NCBI RefSeq assembly: GCF_023278045.1
Contig: NZ_CP056783.1
Coordinates: forward strand, 2,079,501 to 2,143,500
Length of the DNA: 64,000 nt
Source of the DNA: Flavobacterium sp. K5-23
GTDB taxonomy: Bacteria > Bacteroidota > Bacteroidia > Flavobacteriales > Flavobacteriaceae
Direction of reading: 5' to 3'
In this document: one piece after another, positions 51,398-60,762 of the stretch
Position numbering within the stretch: the first letter of the stretch is position 1
How the letters are laid out: each line of letters opens with the position of its first letter
The notes under the pieces: model-generated
What the model was told of the DNA's origin: nothing
The model's database searches: none
Seen by the model: the letters and a program-made list of their open reading frames with translations, nothing else
Program-made: the position numbers and the translations under genes

Positions 51398-52596
51398 TAA
51401 TCAGTATCTAGATTTTCATTGAATGCTGAAGGTAGCATTTTAGGGATAAACTTGATAAGTATTGGTAATAACAAACTACCACCAGGCAATAAAAAGATGG
51501 TTAAGGACGGTATTGATTTACAAATGTCAAGTAGCTGTTTTTTTACTTTTTTCTTTTCTTTTTCATCTAAGTCTCTTCTAGTGGAAATTGCCAGTAATAT
51601 CATCAATTCTTTACTTAGAACTATTTCTTTTACTAATCGGTTTTTATTTCTGGTGATTAGTGTAATTACACTTTGAGTCGTTTGATCATAAAAATGTTTT
51701 ACGGGATTCGAATAATTAAAATAGGGAATCTCTTTTTTGTGTTTTGTTATGAACTCATCCGTACTTTTTATGCTTTGATCAACAAATTCATCTGGAACAG
51801 CCATCAATTCAGCTATTTTATGTAAAAAATAAGTCTCCTCGTTTTCTATCACACCATCACTCCATATCGCCATTCCGGCAATGTCTAGCAGGTAATATTT
51901 TTCTAATTCAGAAGTGAAATACTCTAATTTAAGTTCTTCAAGATTTTGAATATTTACTTTAGAAAATTTACTGTATCGTACAGATGCCTCGAAAAGTTTA
52001 ATTAATAAATCATCATAATTAGACTTGTTTGACTTTGTTTTCAACGAAAGCGAGACAATACTAATGACAGCTTCTTCTATCTTTTTTAAATATTTCTCTG
52101 GGATTGAACCATGAATTAAATATTGACGGAAAGCCAAAACATCAACAAAGAGCAGAGCATTGGTTACAATATGCGAAAAATTCTTACTGATGATATCGAC
52201 ATTTGTTTGAACTCTACTGTCGATTATCTTTTCTAGATTTAAAGAGGGAGGGCTATTAGGTAAGACTTTTTTAAATAAATTAAAGCCTTCGGGATTCATT
52301 TCGTTATAGAAAGTCATCGCTTTTATCACAAAATCTTTTTCGTCTTTTTCACTTGTAGTAAGCCTGTAAATATCGTAAAGGGTATTGAGTAAGGCTACCT
52401 TAGAAATTTCGTTTTGAAGCCATCCTTTTGTATTTATAGGCTCTACTGTATCAAAAGATACAATATGACCGTATATAAATCCAGTATCCCTTACATTTTG
52501 ATAAAATAAATCTACAGTTTTAGATAGGTTTTGGTCTGAACATTTTTGTTCACTAAAAAATTTATCTATCCAACCAGGAGCCGATGGGTTAATCAT
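51397..52596 (-). CDS. LETM1-related protein
   Basis: A 399-residue protein. The C-terminal KKVKKQLLDICKSIPSLTIF and LLPGGSLLLPILIKFIPKML segments resemble the LETM1 ribosome-binding region, and flavobacterial homologues carry the label 'LETM1-related biofilm-associated protein'. The remaining 320 residues are helical (a TerB-like stretch with WSDGVIENEETYFLHKIAEL is possible). The role in biofilms comes from the name of homologues only. The TTG at 52617 is rejected; ATG at 52596 begins MINPSAPGWIDKFFSEQ. Confidence 0.72.
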   Translation of the reverse strand: MINPSAPGWIDKFFSEQKCSDQNLSKTVDLFYQNVRDTGFIYGHIVSFDTVEPINTKGWLQNEISKVALLNTLYDIYRLTTSEKDEKDFVIKAMTFYNEMNPEGFNLFKKVLPNSPPSLNLEKIIDSRVQTNVDIISKNFSHIVTNALLFVDVLAFRQYLIHGSIPEKYLKKIEEAVISIVSLSLKTKSNKSNYDDLLIKLFEASVRYSKFSKVNIQNLEELKLEYFTSELEKYYLLDIAGMAIWSDGVIENEETYFLHKIAELMAVPDEFVDQSIKSTDEFITKHKKEIPYFNYSNPVKHFYDQTTQSVITLITRNKNRLVKEIVLSKELMILLAISTRRDLDEKEKKKVKKQLLDICKSIPSLTIFLLPGGSLLLPILIKFIPKMLPSAFNENLDTD

Positions 52597-52664
52597 TATT
52601 GTATTTTGAAATTGCAAATTTATATATAATTACGAAAGTAAAAGAAAACTTAGCCAAATAATAA

Positions 52665-53234
52665 TTAATTTCTTGACTTTATGTTTTGTTGGCAAAGAGC
52701 TACTATTTCTGTAATTCTATTGTTTCTTGTTTCTTCACGCTTTGCTTGATTGAGCCAATAGAGATAACTTTTTCTATAGGAGGGACTGAAATTTTGATAA
52801 TTGTCGAAAGCTATACTGTTTTTATGGAATTCAATTTCTAAATCTAAAGGGATAATTAAATCTTCAACAGCATCTAATGAAGTCCAAGAACCGTTTTGTT
52901 TTGCGATTTCTATTTTAGCAAAACCACTTTCATGTATTAGATTTTCTCTAATAAGATTTTCAATGTATGTTTTGTTGAGTTTACTCCATACACTTTTGTC
53001 TTTTCTAGGAGAAAAAGTTTGCTTTCGTCTATCGGAATCAATTTTTTTTACGGTCGAATCAATCCAGCCATAGCATAGCGCAACTTGAACAGCTTCTTCC
53101 CAACGCATACTTTCATAAGGACTTGCCACTTTATAAAAAATTAAAGAAACGCCTTTTGAAAATTGATGGTTCTTATGCAGCCATTCCCGCCATTCAGTTG
53201 CATTTTTAAAATAGTGAAGTTCCTTTTCTTCCAA
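52665..53234 (-). CDS. YdeI/OmpD-associated family protein
   Basis: A 189-residue cytoplasmic protein. The pattern FKNATEWREWLHKNHQFSKG, ALCYGWIDSTVKKIDSDRRK and FSPRKDKSVWSKLNKTYIEN is that of the YdeI/OmpD-associated family. Members are linked to envelope stress but have no known activity. The start is TTG at 53234; no ATG is available in frame upstream of the conserved part. It is downstream of the SOD gene's position but reads in the same direction. Confidence 0.82.
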   Translation of the reverse strand: MEEKELHYFKNATEWREWLHKNHQFSKGVSLIFYKVASPYESMRWEEAVQVALCYGWIDSTVKKIDSDRRKQTFSPRKDKSVWSKLNKTYIENLIRENLIHESGFAKIEIAKQNGSWTSLDAVEDLIIPLDLEIEFHKNSIAFDNYQNFSPSYRKSYLYWLNQAKREETRNNRITEIVALCQQNIKSRN

Positions 53235-53260
53235 AATACTTTTCCTAATTTGTAATAAAA

Positions 53261-53788
53261 TTATTTAATTATAGCTGAACAGGCAACTCTGGCACCAGCA
53301 TTTCCTGAAGGTTGAGAAGTGAAATCATCAGTTCCTTGATGCACTATTAATCCTTTTCCAAGGATGTCTTTTGTAGGATCGCCAGAACCAATATTCCATT
53401 CATCAGTAGTCATGCTAATTGTTCCGTTTCCATTTTTGTCTGCAATAAAATTCCCTATGTCTCCTTTATGATAATCACCAACTCCCCATTTACCATGGTT
53501 TTTGAATGTAGGGTTCCAGTGTCCGCCAGCCGAACTTCCATCTGCAGCAGTACAATCTGATTTTTCATGGATATGAATGGCATGAACTCCGGGAGTTAAT
53601 CCAGATAATTTAGCTGTAAAACTAACTTTGCCATTTTGTTCAATAAAAGTAGCTGTTCCTGATACTTTACTATTGCTTTTTGATTCGAAGGATAGTACTA
53701 ATTTTTTGGAGTCATTGGGATTGCTATTTGTTTTGCAACCAATAAGCACTGCAATTATAAATGCTGTCGAAAATATTATTTTTTTCAT
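53261..53788 (-). CDS. sodC: Cu/Zn superoxide dismutase lipoprotein
   Basis: A 175-residue Cu/Zn SOD with a lipoprotein signal (FIIAVLIGCKT). Metal ligands are in place: HAIHIHEKSDC for copper and the disulfide Cys, GGHWNP and NHGKWGVGDYHKGDIGN for the bridging and zinc sites, and LIVHQGTDDF for copper. The catalytic Arg and second Cys are in AGARVACSAI. It protects the periplasm from superoxide. An ATG at 53842 would place 18 residues before the signal peptide; the ATG at 53788 is preferred. Confidence 0.92.
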   Translation of the reverse strand: MKKIIFSTAFIIAVLIGCKTNSNPNDSKKLVLSFESKSNSKVSGTATFIEQNGKVSFTAKLSGLTPGVHAIHIHEKSDCTAADGSSAGGHWNPTFKNHGKWGVGDYHKGDIGNFIADKNGNGTISMTTDEWNIGSGDPTKDILGKGLIVHQGTDDFTSQPSGNAGARVACSAIIK

Positions 53789-53842
53789 GATGTTATATGT
53801 TTTACTAATATTGTATAAAATTACGTATAAAATTAGGATCAT

Positions 53843-54477
53843 AAAATTAATTTTAGTTTTAATATTTTATTTACATTATCTTACAAATTAAATGTGACGT
53901 TTAAAGAGTTTCCTTTTTATTAAGTATTATCCCTGTTAAAAAAAATGTTTTATATTTATATAAACCAAAAGAGAATTACATCAGATTTTAGAGCGATATA
54001 ATAACTTTATGTGAAAGTATATTGCTGTTTTTTTTGGCAATAGTTCGTGTGATTTTTTCAATTGACAATTTTTGATCTTTTATAATGGTTTTTTTTAATA
54101 ATAAAAATACAAATTATTCAAGGTTTGGCTTTTATTAGTGTGATATTCTCTGAAGTAAATCTTATTCCTTATTTATAGGGATTTAACCCTCTTTTTTGAC
54201 TAATTTTGCACTCCAATATTTTGTTTTTTAAAAACGGCTTCCGATCAAACAGGATAGCATTGATTATAAGTCTTTAATCATTTAAGTTTTTTTTTGAAAT
54301 ACTTACTGTGTATTTAGTCATAGTATGTACTATCATTTTTATTTGCAATTATTTGCAAAAGAGGCGTAGTTAGAGATTAATCACATTTACTGCCGGACTT
54401 CTATAATAACAATTATTTGTTTTCTATTTTTTTTACTTTAATCATAACTAATCACTAATTAATTTCACAATCACTAT
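53843..54477. other. Long intergenic region before the porin operon
   Basis: 635 bp without a gene. Two things stand out: TAATTTTG at 54201-54208, which matches the -7 consensus, and the dyad ATAGTA-TG-TACTAT at 54320-54333, set in TCATAGTATGTACTATC. The latter 17-mer also occurs with one change at 18998-19014. The distance to the ATG at 54478 leaves room for a long leader. No riboswitch that I can recognise. Confidence 0.4.
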
Positions 54478-55629
54478 ATGTTACAAAAAAATACTCGTTT
54501 ACAATTCTCAAAAACTTTTTGTTTTGCAATCTTAGCCTTGCTAATGGCATTTCCTATAATGGCTCAGGATAAACCAGAACTTAATATTGGCGGAGCATTG
54601 CGTTTCAACTATAATTTATCTTCATGGAAAGAAGGCCAGAAAAAACGTGGTGGGGATTTTGGATATGATTTGTTCAGAATTAATGCCAAAGGTGCTTATA
54701 AGGGAATATCGATGAATGCCGAATACAGATTGTATTCTCAAGATTTTGGAGGCGGAATGCTTAAGCAGGGTTGGCTGGGGTACAATTTCAATGAAAAAGA
54801 CCAAATTCAGGTTGGTTTAACCCAGGTTCCTTTTGGTATTCAACAATACAACTCTAACAACTGGTTTTTCAACCTGACCTATTATGTAGGATTGGAGGAT
54901 GACCATGATATGGGGGTTAAATACATGCATACAGGAGAGAAATTTGACTACCAACTAGCATTCTTCAAAAATGCGGAAGAATTAAGATTTGGTAACAATT
55001 CCGAAAATTCTCCAAACCGTTATTCTTATGATATCGCAGGCAGAAACAAAGAAGTAAATCAATTCAACGGAAAAATCAGCTACAAATTCGGAAAAGAATC
55101 CGCAAGTAGATTGGGTGTTTCCGTGGAATATGGAGGCCTATACAATCTTGACACCGAAGAAATGGGCGATCACGCTGCTTTTGCCGCTCATTACGAAATA
55201 ACAAAAGGAAAATGGAATGGTAAAGCACAATTTATTACCTCTTCAATTAACCCGGAGAATGCAAATGGAGAATCCAAAGATGTAGTTACGATGGCTGCCT
55301 ATGGAGCGCCTTATGAAGTTGCTGCCGATTTTAATATGTACTCTTTGGGGATCTCCAGAAATGTTCCCGTAGAATGGGGACCTGTTTCAAATTTACAGTT
55401 TTATAATGATTTTGGCTATATGCAGAAAAAAGCGTCCGGATTTACTGATTCTTACATGAATGTAACTGGAGTTTTAATCTCTGCCGGAAGTGTATATACC
55501 TATATTGATTATGCTGCGGGATACAATCATTCCTGGTTAGGTGGAAATTTTGTAGACGATTTCTCCAAAGGGAATCCAGATGCTAAATGGGAAGCAAGGT
55601 TTAACATTAATATTGGTTACTATTTTTAG
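54478..55629 (+). CDS. Outer-membrane porin-like beta-barrel protein
   Basis: A 383-residue protein with a signal peptide (ending FPIMAQD) and an alternating hydrophobic pattern of beta strands ending in the typical aromatic C-terminus (NINIGYYF). It belongs to the phosphate-selective-porin-like (OprP/O) group by look: ELNIGGALRFNYNLSS and FGYDLFRINAKGAYKG are typical opening strands. It is the first gene of an operon with a BCCT transporter and a universal stress protein, so it probably lets the BCCT substrate cross the outer membrane. Confidence 0.8.
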   Translation: MLQKNTRLQFSKTFCFAILALLMAFPIMAQDKPELNIGGALRFNYNLSSWKEGQKKRGGDFGYDLFRINAKGAYKGISMNAEYRLYSQDFGGGMLKQGWLGYNFNEKDQIQVGLTQVPFGIQQYNSNNWFFNLTYYVGLEDDHDMGVKYMHTGEKFDYQLAFFKNAEELRFGNNSENSPNRYSYDIAGRNKEVNQFNGKISYKFGKESASRLGVSVEYGGLYNLDTEEMGDHAAFAAHYEITKGKWNGKAQFITSSINPENANGESKDVVTMAAYGAPYEVAADFNMYSLGISRNVPVEWGPVSNLQFYNDFGYMQKKASGFTDSYMNVTGVLISAGSVYTYIDYAAGYNHSWLGGNFVDDFSKGNPDAKWEARFNINIGYYF

Positions 55630-55699
55630 AGTTCATATATAAAAAGAAGGGATTCAAACTCCCCAAGAAATTAAATTACATTAAAAAACAATTTGCTTT

Positions 55700-57325
55700 A
55701 TGGCTAAGAAAATTATAAGAAGTGATGAGAGGAAATCCATTTTTGGATTGGATGTTAATGGACCTGTGTTTTTCACATCAGCGATTACCATCATCATCAT
55801 AATAACATTAACCCTGATGTTTAAAGAAGGGGCAGAACAAGTTTTTACGGCAACCCAGAATTATGTCGCAAATAAGGCGGGTTGGTTTTTTATCTTAAGC
55901 GTAAATATTTTTCTGATATTTATGATTTATCTGGCCTTCAGTAAATTTGGACATTTAAGGATTGGAGGACAAAATGCGAAACCTGAATTTAAAACCCTTT
56001 CCTGGTTCGCAATGCTATTTAGTGCCGGAATGGGAATTGGATTGTTGTTTTGGAGTATTTCAGAACCCGTTTATCATTTTCTGAGCCCACCAATGGCCGC
56101 AGGCGGAACTGCCGAAGCAGCCAAGGAAGCTATGAAATTTACCTTTTTACACTGGGGCTTTCACGCCTGGGCAGTTTATGCATTGGTAGGATTATCTCTG
56201 GCATATTTTACCTATTCTCGTGGACTTCCACTTACCATTAGATCAATTTTTTATCCTTATTTAGGTGATAGAATTTATGGAAGAATTGGAGATGCGATAG
56301 ATATCTTCGCTGTACTTGCCACTTTATTTGGTCTTGCCACTTCTTTAGGAATGGGAGTTCAACAAATTGCTGCAGGGTTACATCACCTATTTGGAATAGA
56401 TAGTGGTGTACAAACTCAAATTATCCTAATTGCCGTAGTAACCTCAATTGCTACTGTTTCAGTTGTTTTGGGAGTTGATAAAGGAGTTAGAGTTTTGAGT
56501 GAATGGAATATGAGAATAGCGGTGCTATTTCTTTTGATGGTAGTGATATTAGGACCAACAATCTTTATTTTTAAATCCTTCGTACAAAACACAGGGAGTT
56601 ATGTATCTAGTTTTCTTGAAGTTGCAACTTGGACAGAAAGCTACACTGGTTCTAACTGGCAAAATGCCTGGACCGTTTTTTACTGGGGATGGTGGATTGC
56701 TTGGTCACCTTTTGTAGGAATGTTTATTGCTCGTATTTCCAAAGGGCGTACAGTGCGTGAGTTTATTTTGGGAGTTTTATTAGTGCCTTCCCTTGTAACT
56801 TTTTTCTGGATTACAGCCTTTGGAAGCACAGCGTTACATCAAACGCTTCTTGGTGATAATACTATTGCAAATGCCGTAAATGATAACGTTGCGACTGCAC
56901 TGTTTGTATTTTTAGAAGATTATCCTTTCTCATTTTATCTTAATATTGTTGCCATAATTTTAATTGCAGGTTTTTTTATTACGTCTTCAGATTCCGGATC
57001 TTTGGTGGTAGATAATTTAACCTCAGGGGGTAAAATAGATTCTCCAGTAGGCCAAAGAATTTTTTGGGCGATTGCTGAAGGTGGTGTTGCTGCGGTACTT
57101 TTAATTGGTGGCGGATTACAGGCGCTTCAAACAGCCACTATTGTAACCGGATTGCCATTTGCCGTGATTTTAATAATTATGTGCTTTTCACTTTACAAAG
57201 GTTTAAGCGAAGACCTGAAGAAACTACAAAAGCGAGAATCCCAAAAAGAACTAGAAAATTACGAGGAAATCGTTTCTGACATCGTTAAAAAACAAAATAG
57301 TAATCAACAAAACAAAATTAAATAA
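55700..57325 (+). CDS. BCCT family transporter (betaine/choline/carnitine)
   Basis: A 541-residue inner-membrane transporter with twelve helices. The BCCT signatures are present: FSAGMGIGLLFWSISEPVYH and the Trp-rich substrate box FYWGWWIAWSPFVGMFIARI, SKGRTVREFI. ITSSDSGSLVVDNLTSGG in helix 10 region is also characteristic. It takes up a quaternary amine such as glycine betaine or choline, with Na+ or H+. Cytoplasmic C-terminal tail is charged (EDLKKLQKRESQKELENYEE), as in osmosensing members. Followed after 8 bp by a universal stress protein gene. Confidence 0.93.
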   Translation: MAKKIIRSDERKSIFGLDVNGPVFFTSAITIIIIITLTLMFKEGAEQVFTATQNYVANKAGWFFILSVNIFLIFMIYLAFSKFGHLRIGGQNAKPEFKTLSWFAMLFSAGMGIGLLFWSISEPVYHFLSPPMAAGGTAEAAKEAMKFTFLHWGFHAWAVYALVGLSLAYFTYSRGLPLTIRSIFYPYLGDRIYGRIGDAIDIFAVLATLFGLATSLGMGVQQIAAGLHHLFGIDSGVQTQIILIAVVTSIATVSVVLGVDKGVRVLSEWNMRIAVLFLLMVVILGPTIFIFKSFVQNTGSYVSSFLEVATWTESYTGSNWQNAWTVFYWGWWIAWSPFVGMFIARISKGRTVREFILGVLLVPSLVTFFWITAFGSTALHQTLLGDNTIANAVNDNVATALFVFLEDYPFSFYLNIVAIILIAGFFITSSDSGSLVVDNLTSGGKIDSPVGQRIFWAIAEGGVAAVLLIGGGLQALQTATIVTGLPFAVILIIMCFSLYKGLSEDLKKLQKRESQKELENYEEIVSDIVKKQNSNQQNKIK

Positions 57326-57333
57326 TCCCAATA

Positions 57334-58191
57334 ATGACTGAAATAAATAACATCTTGGTCGCCTTAGACCTTTCGGATATTGATAACACCTTAATTGAGT
57401 ATGCATCATTTATTGCAGATACACTGAAGGTAAAAAAAGTGTACTTTGTACATAATATCAAAAAATATGAGATCTCGGAATTATTTGAAGAACAGTTAAA
57501 GGATATTAACCTTGACGAAATAATAGGGGATGAGTTAAATGAAAAGGTAGAAGAAAAATTCACCTCTTCAGCAGAATGGGAAGTGCTTATTTCAGAGGAT
57601 CCTTATTCTGAATCCCTGATCAATTATATTGTCAATAAATACGAGGTTCAGCTCGCTTTAGTTGGAAATAAAAATAAGTTAAAAGGTACTGGAGTCGTTA
57701 GCGGGAAATTACTACGTATGCTTAAATGCAATATTCTGTCTATCCCTAAAAATGCGAAACCGGTTATTAGCAATATTTGGGCGGGAACAGATTTCTCAAG
57801 TGCTTCCAATAAGGTTTTTGAAGTGGCTGAAAATTTGCAGAGAAGCACTGCGGCTAAAGTAAAAGCCGTGCACGTATACAATGTGCCTCTTCAATTCTCT
57901 CCTTACATTCCAAAAGAGCATCTCGATCTGAAGATAGAAAATCATCTAAAGGAAAAATATGAGAAATTCATAAAAAAAATAGGATACAAAGGGGAATTAA
58001 CTACTGAAATTATTCCGGGAAGAGATAGCGGGGTTGCAGAAAAACTGCGTGCCAAGGCCGAAGCTTCAAAGGTGGATCTTATTATTGTGGGAGACAAAGG
58101 CAGAAATACCTTCTCTTCTTTACTTGTAGGAAGTGTTACTGAGGAACTTTTTAATCAGGATCTGGAAGTGCCTTTATGGATTGTTAAGTAG
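57334..58191 (+). CDS. Tandem universal stress protein
   Basis: A 285-residue protein with two UspA folds (about 1-140 and 145-285). The second has the ATP-binding pattern G-2x-G-9x-G-S in VGDKGRNTFSSLLVGSVTE; in the first that loop is degenerate (GNKNKLKGTGVVSGK). In Flavobacteriia such genes sit with transporters and probably sense or adjust to ATP/osmotic state. It is the third gene of the porin-BCCT operon and ends 130 bp before a terminator. Confidence 0.88.
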   Translation: MTEINNILVALDLSDIDNTLIEYASFIADTLKVKKVYFVHNIKKYEISELFEEQLKDINLDEIIGDELNEKVEEKFTSSAEWEVLISEDPYSESLINYIVNKYEVQLALVGNKNKLKGTGVVSGKLLRMLKCNILSIPKNAKPVISNIWAGTDFSSASNKVFEVAENLQRSTAAKVKAVHVYNVPLQFSPYIPKEHLDLKIENHLKEKYEKFIKKIGYKGELTTEIIPGRDSGVAEKLRAKAEASKVDLIIVGDKGRNTFSSLLVGSVTEELFNQDLEVPLWIVK

Positions 58192-58320
58192 TAAATCAAC
58201 ATTGGATTCAACCTTTTAGCAAATATTGAAATTAATATGGTTTTGACATTGATTTCAGCAAGTTTTTCGTTTAAAAAAAACAAGTTGAATGCAACAAGAA
58301 GATCCATTATCCAAATAAAG

Positions 58321-58348
58321 AAAACCCACGATAGTAATCGTGGGTTTT
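58321..58348 (+). terminator. Terminator of the porin-BCCT-Usp operon
   Basis: AAAACCCACGAT pairs with ATCGTGGGTTTT across a 4-base loop. Confidence 0.92.
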
Positions 58349-58417
58349 ACATTTAATGTTTTGTGTAAAAAGGGTTAAACTATTGCTTCAACCCAACGCC
58401 TAAGAGTTATAAAAATT

Positions 58418-58450
58418 AAAAGCCGCAATCATCAGATGATTGCGGCTTTT
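58418..58450 (-). terminator. Terminator of the acyl-CoA dehydrogenase gene
   Basis: AAAAGCCGCAATCATC pairs with GATGATTGCGGCTTTT (16 bp) around a single base or small loop, 33 bp beyond the stop at 58483. Confidence 0.93.
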
Positions 58451-58482
58451 TAAACAAAAAACTAAAAAAAAATCTATATGGA

Positions 58483-60273
58483 TTAGAAGCAGTATTCGTT
58501 TTCTGCCACTAATTTAGAAGTAATAGTTTCTCTTAAACCTACAATATTTGGCATATTTGTATATTTAGTAAAACGTCTTAATCCCATTAACATCATGCGT
58601 TGTTCATCTCCTTCAGCAAAAGAGATAATACTTTCTTTTCCTTTTTGAGTTACAATATCAACTGCTTGGTAAAGGTATAATTTAGCCATTGCAATTTGTT
58701 CTTGAACTTTATCTTCTCCTTCTTTTTTGGCTGTTTTTTCCGTTCTTAGAATGGTGCTTTCAGCCATGTAGATTTCGATTAATATATCAGAAGCTGCCAT
58801 TAATAACTGTTGGTGTGCATCTAAATCCGGTCCGTATTTTTGAACAGCTCCACCAGCAACCATTAAGAATGCTTTTTTCAATTTACCAATCATTTCCTTT
58901 TCTTCTGCAAATAATTCAGAATAATCAGGAGTGTCAAAAGAAGGTATTCCCATTAATTCTTCTTGCACTTTTGAAGCAGGTCCAAGTAAATCAACGTGTC
59001 CTTTCATTGCTTTTTTAATCAACATTCCTACAGATAGCATTCTGTTGATTTCGTTTGTACCTTCATAGATACGAGCAATTCTAGCATCTCTCCAAGCACT
59101 TTCCATAGGTGTGTCTTCAGAGAATCCCATTCCACCAAAGATTTGAATTCCTTCATCAGCACAATTTTGTACGTCTTCAGAAACAGCTACTTTAAGTACT
59201 GAGCACTCAATAGCATACTCTTCAACTCCTTTTAATTCAGCATCTTGATGAGTAGAACCTTCCGCTTCACGAGCCGTAATTCTATCTTCAATATTTTTTG
59301 CTGCTCTATAAGTGGCACTTTCACCAGCATAACAAGAAGTTGCCATTTCAGCTAATTTTGAACGAATCGCTCCAAATTGTGAAATAGGCGTGTTAAATTG
59401 GATTCTTTCGTTAGCGTATGCAGTTGCGTTTGTAATTACTCTACGTTGAGCATCAAGACAAGCTGCGGCTAATTTAATACGTCCAACATTCAAAGCGTTC
59501 ATAGCTATTTTGAAACCATTTCCTCTTTCTGACAACATGTTTTCTGCCGGAACCTTAGTTTCGTTAAAGAAAACTTGACGAGTAGAAGAAGCACGAATTC
59601 CAAGTTTGTGTTCCTCTTCATTCATTGAAATTCCATTGTCATCCGAGTTTTCAACGATAAAACCAGTAATGTTTTTATCATCTCCAATACGAGCAAAAAC
59701 GATGAATACGCTACAGAAACCTGCATTCGAAATCCACATTTTTTGACCTGTAATAGAATATGTTTTTCCGTCTTCTGATAAAACTGCTTTTGTTTTTCCA
59801 GAGTTAGCATCTGATCCAGCACCTGGCTCAGTCAAACAGTAAGCACCAAACCACTCACCTGAAGCTAATTTAGGTACGTATTTTTGTTTTTGCTCTTCGC
59901 TACCATATAAAGTAATTGGCATAGTTCCAATTCCAGTATGTGCTCCAAAAGCAGTAGAGAATGAACCCGTTGCTCCCGAAATATAATCACAAACTAAAAC
60001 CGTATTTACAAATCCCATTCCCATTCCACCGTAAGCTTCAGGAACTGCAACGCTAAGGAAACCTAAGTCTCCCGCTTTACGCATTGTTTCTTCAGTTAAA
60101 GCGTAATCTTTCTTTTCAAAACGGTCTTTATTAGGCCATAATTCTTTGTCTACAAACTCTTTAACAGAGTCACGCATCATTAATTGTTCTTCATTGAAGT
60201 CTTCTGGAGTGAAGATATCTTCGCACTTTGTCTCTTTTACAAGGAATTGACCTCCTCTAGTTACGTCGCTCAT
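58483..60273 (-). CDS. Acyl-CoA dehydrogenase with C-terminal extension
   Basis: A 596-residue FAD enzyme for the first step of fatty-acid beta-oxidation. The core (about 20-420) has AYCLTEPGAGSDANSGKT and QKMWISNAGFCSVFI for flavin and substrate contact, and GGMGFSEDTPMESAWRDARI, ARIYEGTNEINRMLSVG near the catalytic base region. An extra C-terminal helical domain (about 430-596) makes it longer than the 380-residue short-chain enzymes. It is the last gene of the beta-oxidation set on this strand. Confidence 0.92.
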   Translation of the reverse strand: MSDVTRGGQFLVKETKCEDIFTPEDFNEEQLMMRDSVKEFVDKELWPNKDRFEKKDYALTEETMRKAGDLGFLSVAVPEAYGGMGMGFVNTVLVCDYISGATGSFSTAFGAHTGIGTMPITLYGSEEQKQKYVPKLASGEWFGAYCLTEPGAGSDANSGKTKAVLSEDGKTYSITGQKMWISNAGFCSVFIVFARIGDDKNITGFIVENSDDNGISMNEEEHKLGIRASSTRQVFFNETKVPAENMLSERGNGFKIAMNALNVGRIKLAAACLDAQRRVITNATAYANERIQFNTPISQFGAIRSKLAEMATSCYAGESATYRAAKNIEDRITAREAEGSTHQDAELKGVEEYAIECSVLKVAVSEDVQNCADEGIQIFGGMGFSEDTPMESAWRDARIARIYEGTNEINRMLSVGMLIKKAMKGHVDLLGPASKVQEELMGIPSFDTPDYSELFAEEKEMIGKLKKAFLMVAGGAVQKYGPDLDAHQQLLMAASDILIEIYMAESTILRTEKTAKKEGEDKVQEQIAMAKLYLYQAVDIVTQKGKESIISFAEGDEQRMMLMGLRRFTKYTNMPNIVGLRETITSKLVAENEYCF

Positions 60274-60346
60274 TTTTTTGATTTTTAGATAAAAGATTTT
60301 AGAGTAAAGAATATAGAAAATAGATTAGAGAGTATTGCTGATAGCA

Positions 60347-60697
60347 TTATTTTAATCCATTTTGAAAACCCATAGTCATTCTTTGAAATTCTTCTATTTT
60401 TGTTTCTATTTTATTAAATTTTTCTTCGTTGATATATTTTCTATGCTTTGCAACTAATAGTTGTGTAATAAGTTCAAATGAAGAACCTAAAGAGATATCT
60501 ATAAAATGGCTAAATGATTTATCAGTTCTTGATGAACCCTCAGCAATATTACTAGGTATTGAAACCGAACATCTGCTTAATTGAGAGCTTAAATCAAATC
60601 TTTCGTGTTTTGGAAACTCTAAAAGTAAATCCGAGACATCATTAGCGATTTCGATACCTATTTGCCAAATTTTTAAATTCTTATAATTATGGCGCAT
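60347..60697 (-). CDS. Four-helix bundle (S23 / 23S IVS-type) protein
   Basis: A 116-residue protein of the four-helix-bundle family named after proteins encoded in 23S rRNA intervening sequences. The pattern KNLKIWQIGIEIANDVSDLL, SQLSRCSVSIPSNIAEGSSR and FIDISLGSSFELITQLLVA is diagnostic. Members occur freely across Bacteroidota genomes, with no defined function. It sits between the acyl-CoA dehydrogenase and thiolase genes, where it looks inserted, since neither neighbour shares its role. Confidence 0.9.
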   Translation of the reverse strand: MRHNYKNLKIWQIGIEIANDVSDLLLEFPKHERFDLSSQLSRCSVSIPSNIAEGSSRTDKSFSHFIDISLGSSFELITQLLVAKHRKYINEEKFNKIETKIEEFQRMTMGFQNGLK

Positions 60698-60762
60698 ATT
60701 CTCTCTTCTTAAGCAATATTATTTACTCTTGTTTCTGTTTTCTATACTCTTTGTTCTCTTCT

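Noticed and set aside
59622..59822. Minus-strand frame within the acyl-CoA dehydrogenase gene
   Set aside because: Shadow of the real gene in a shifted frame.
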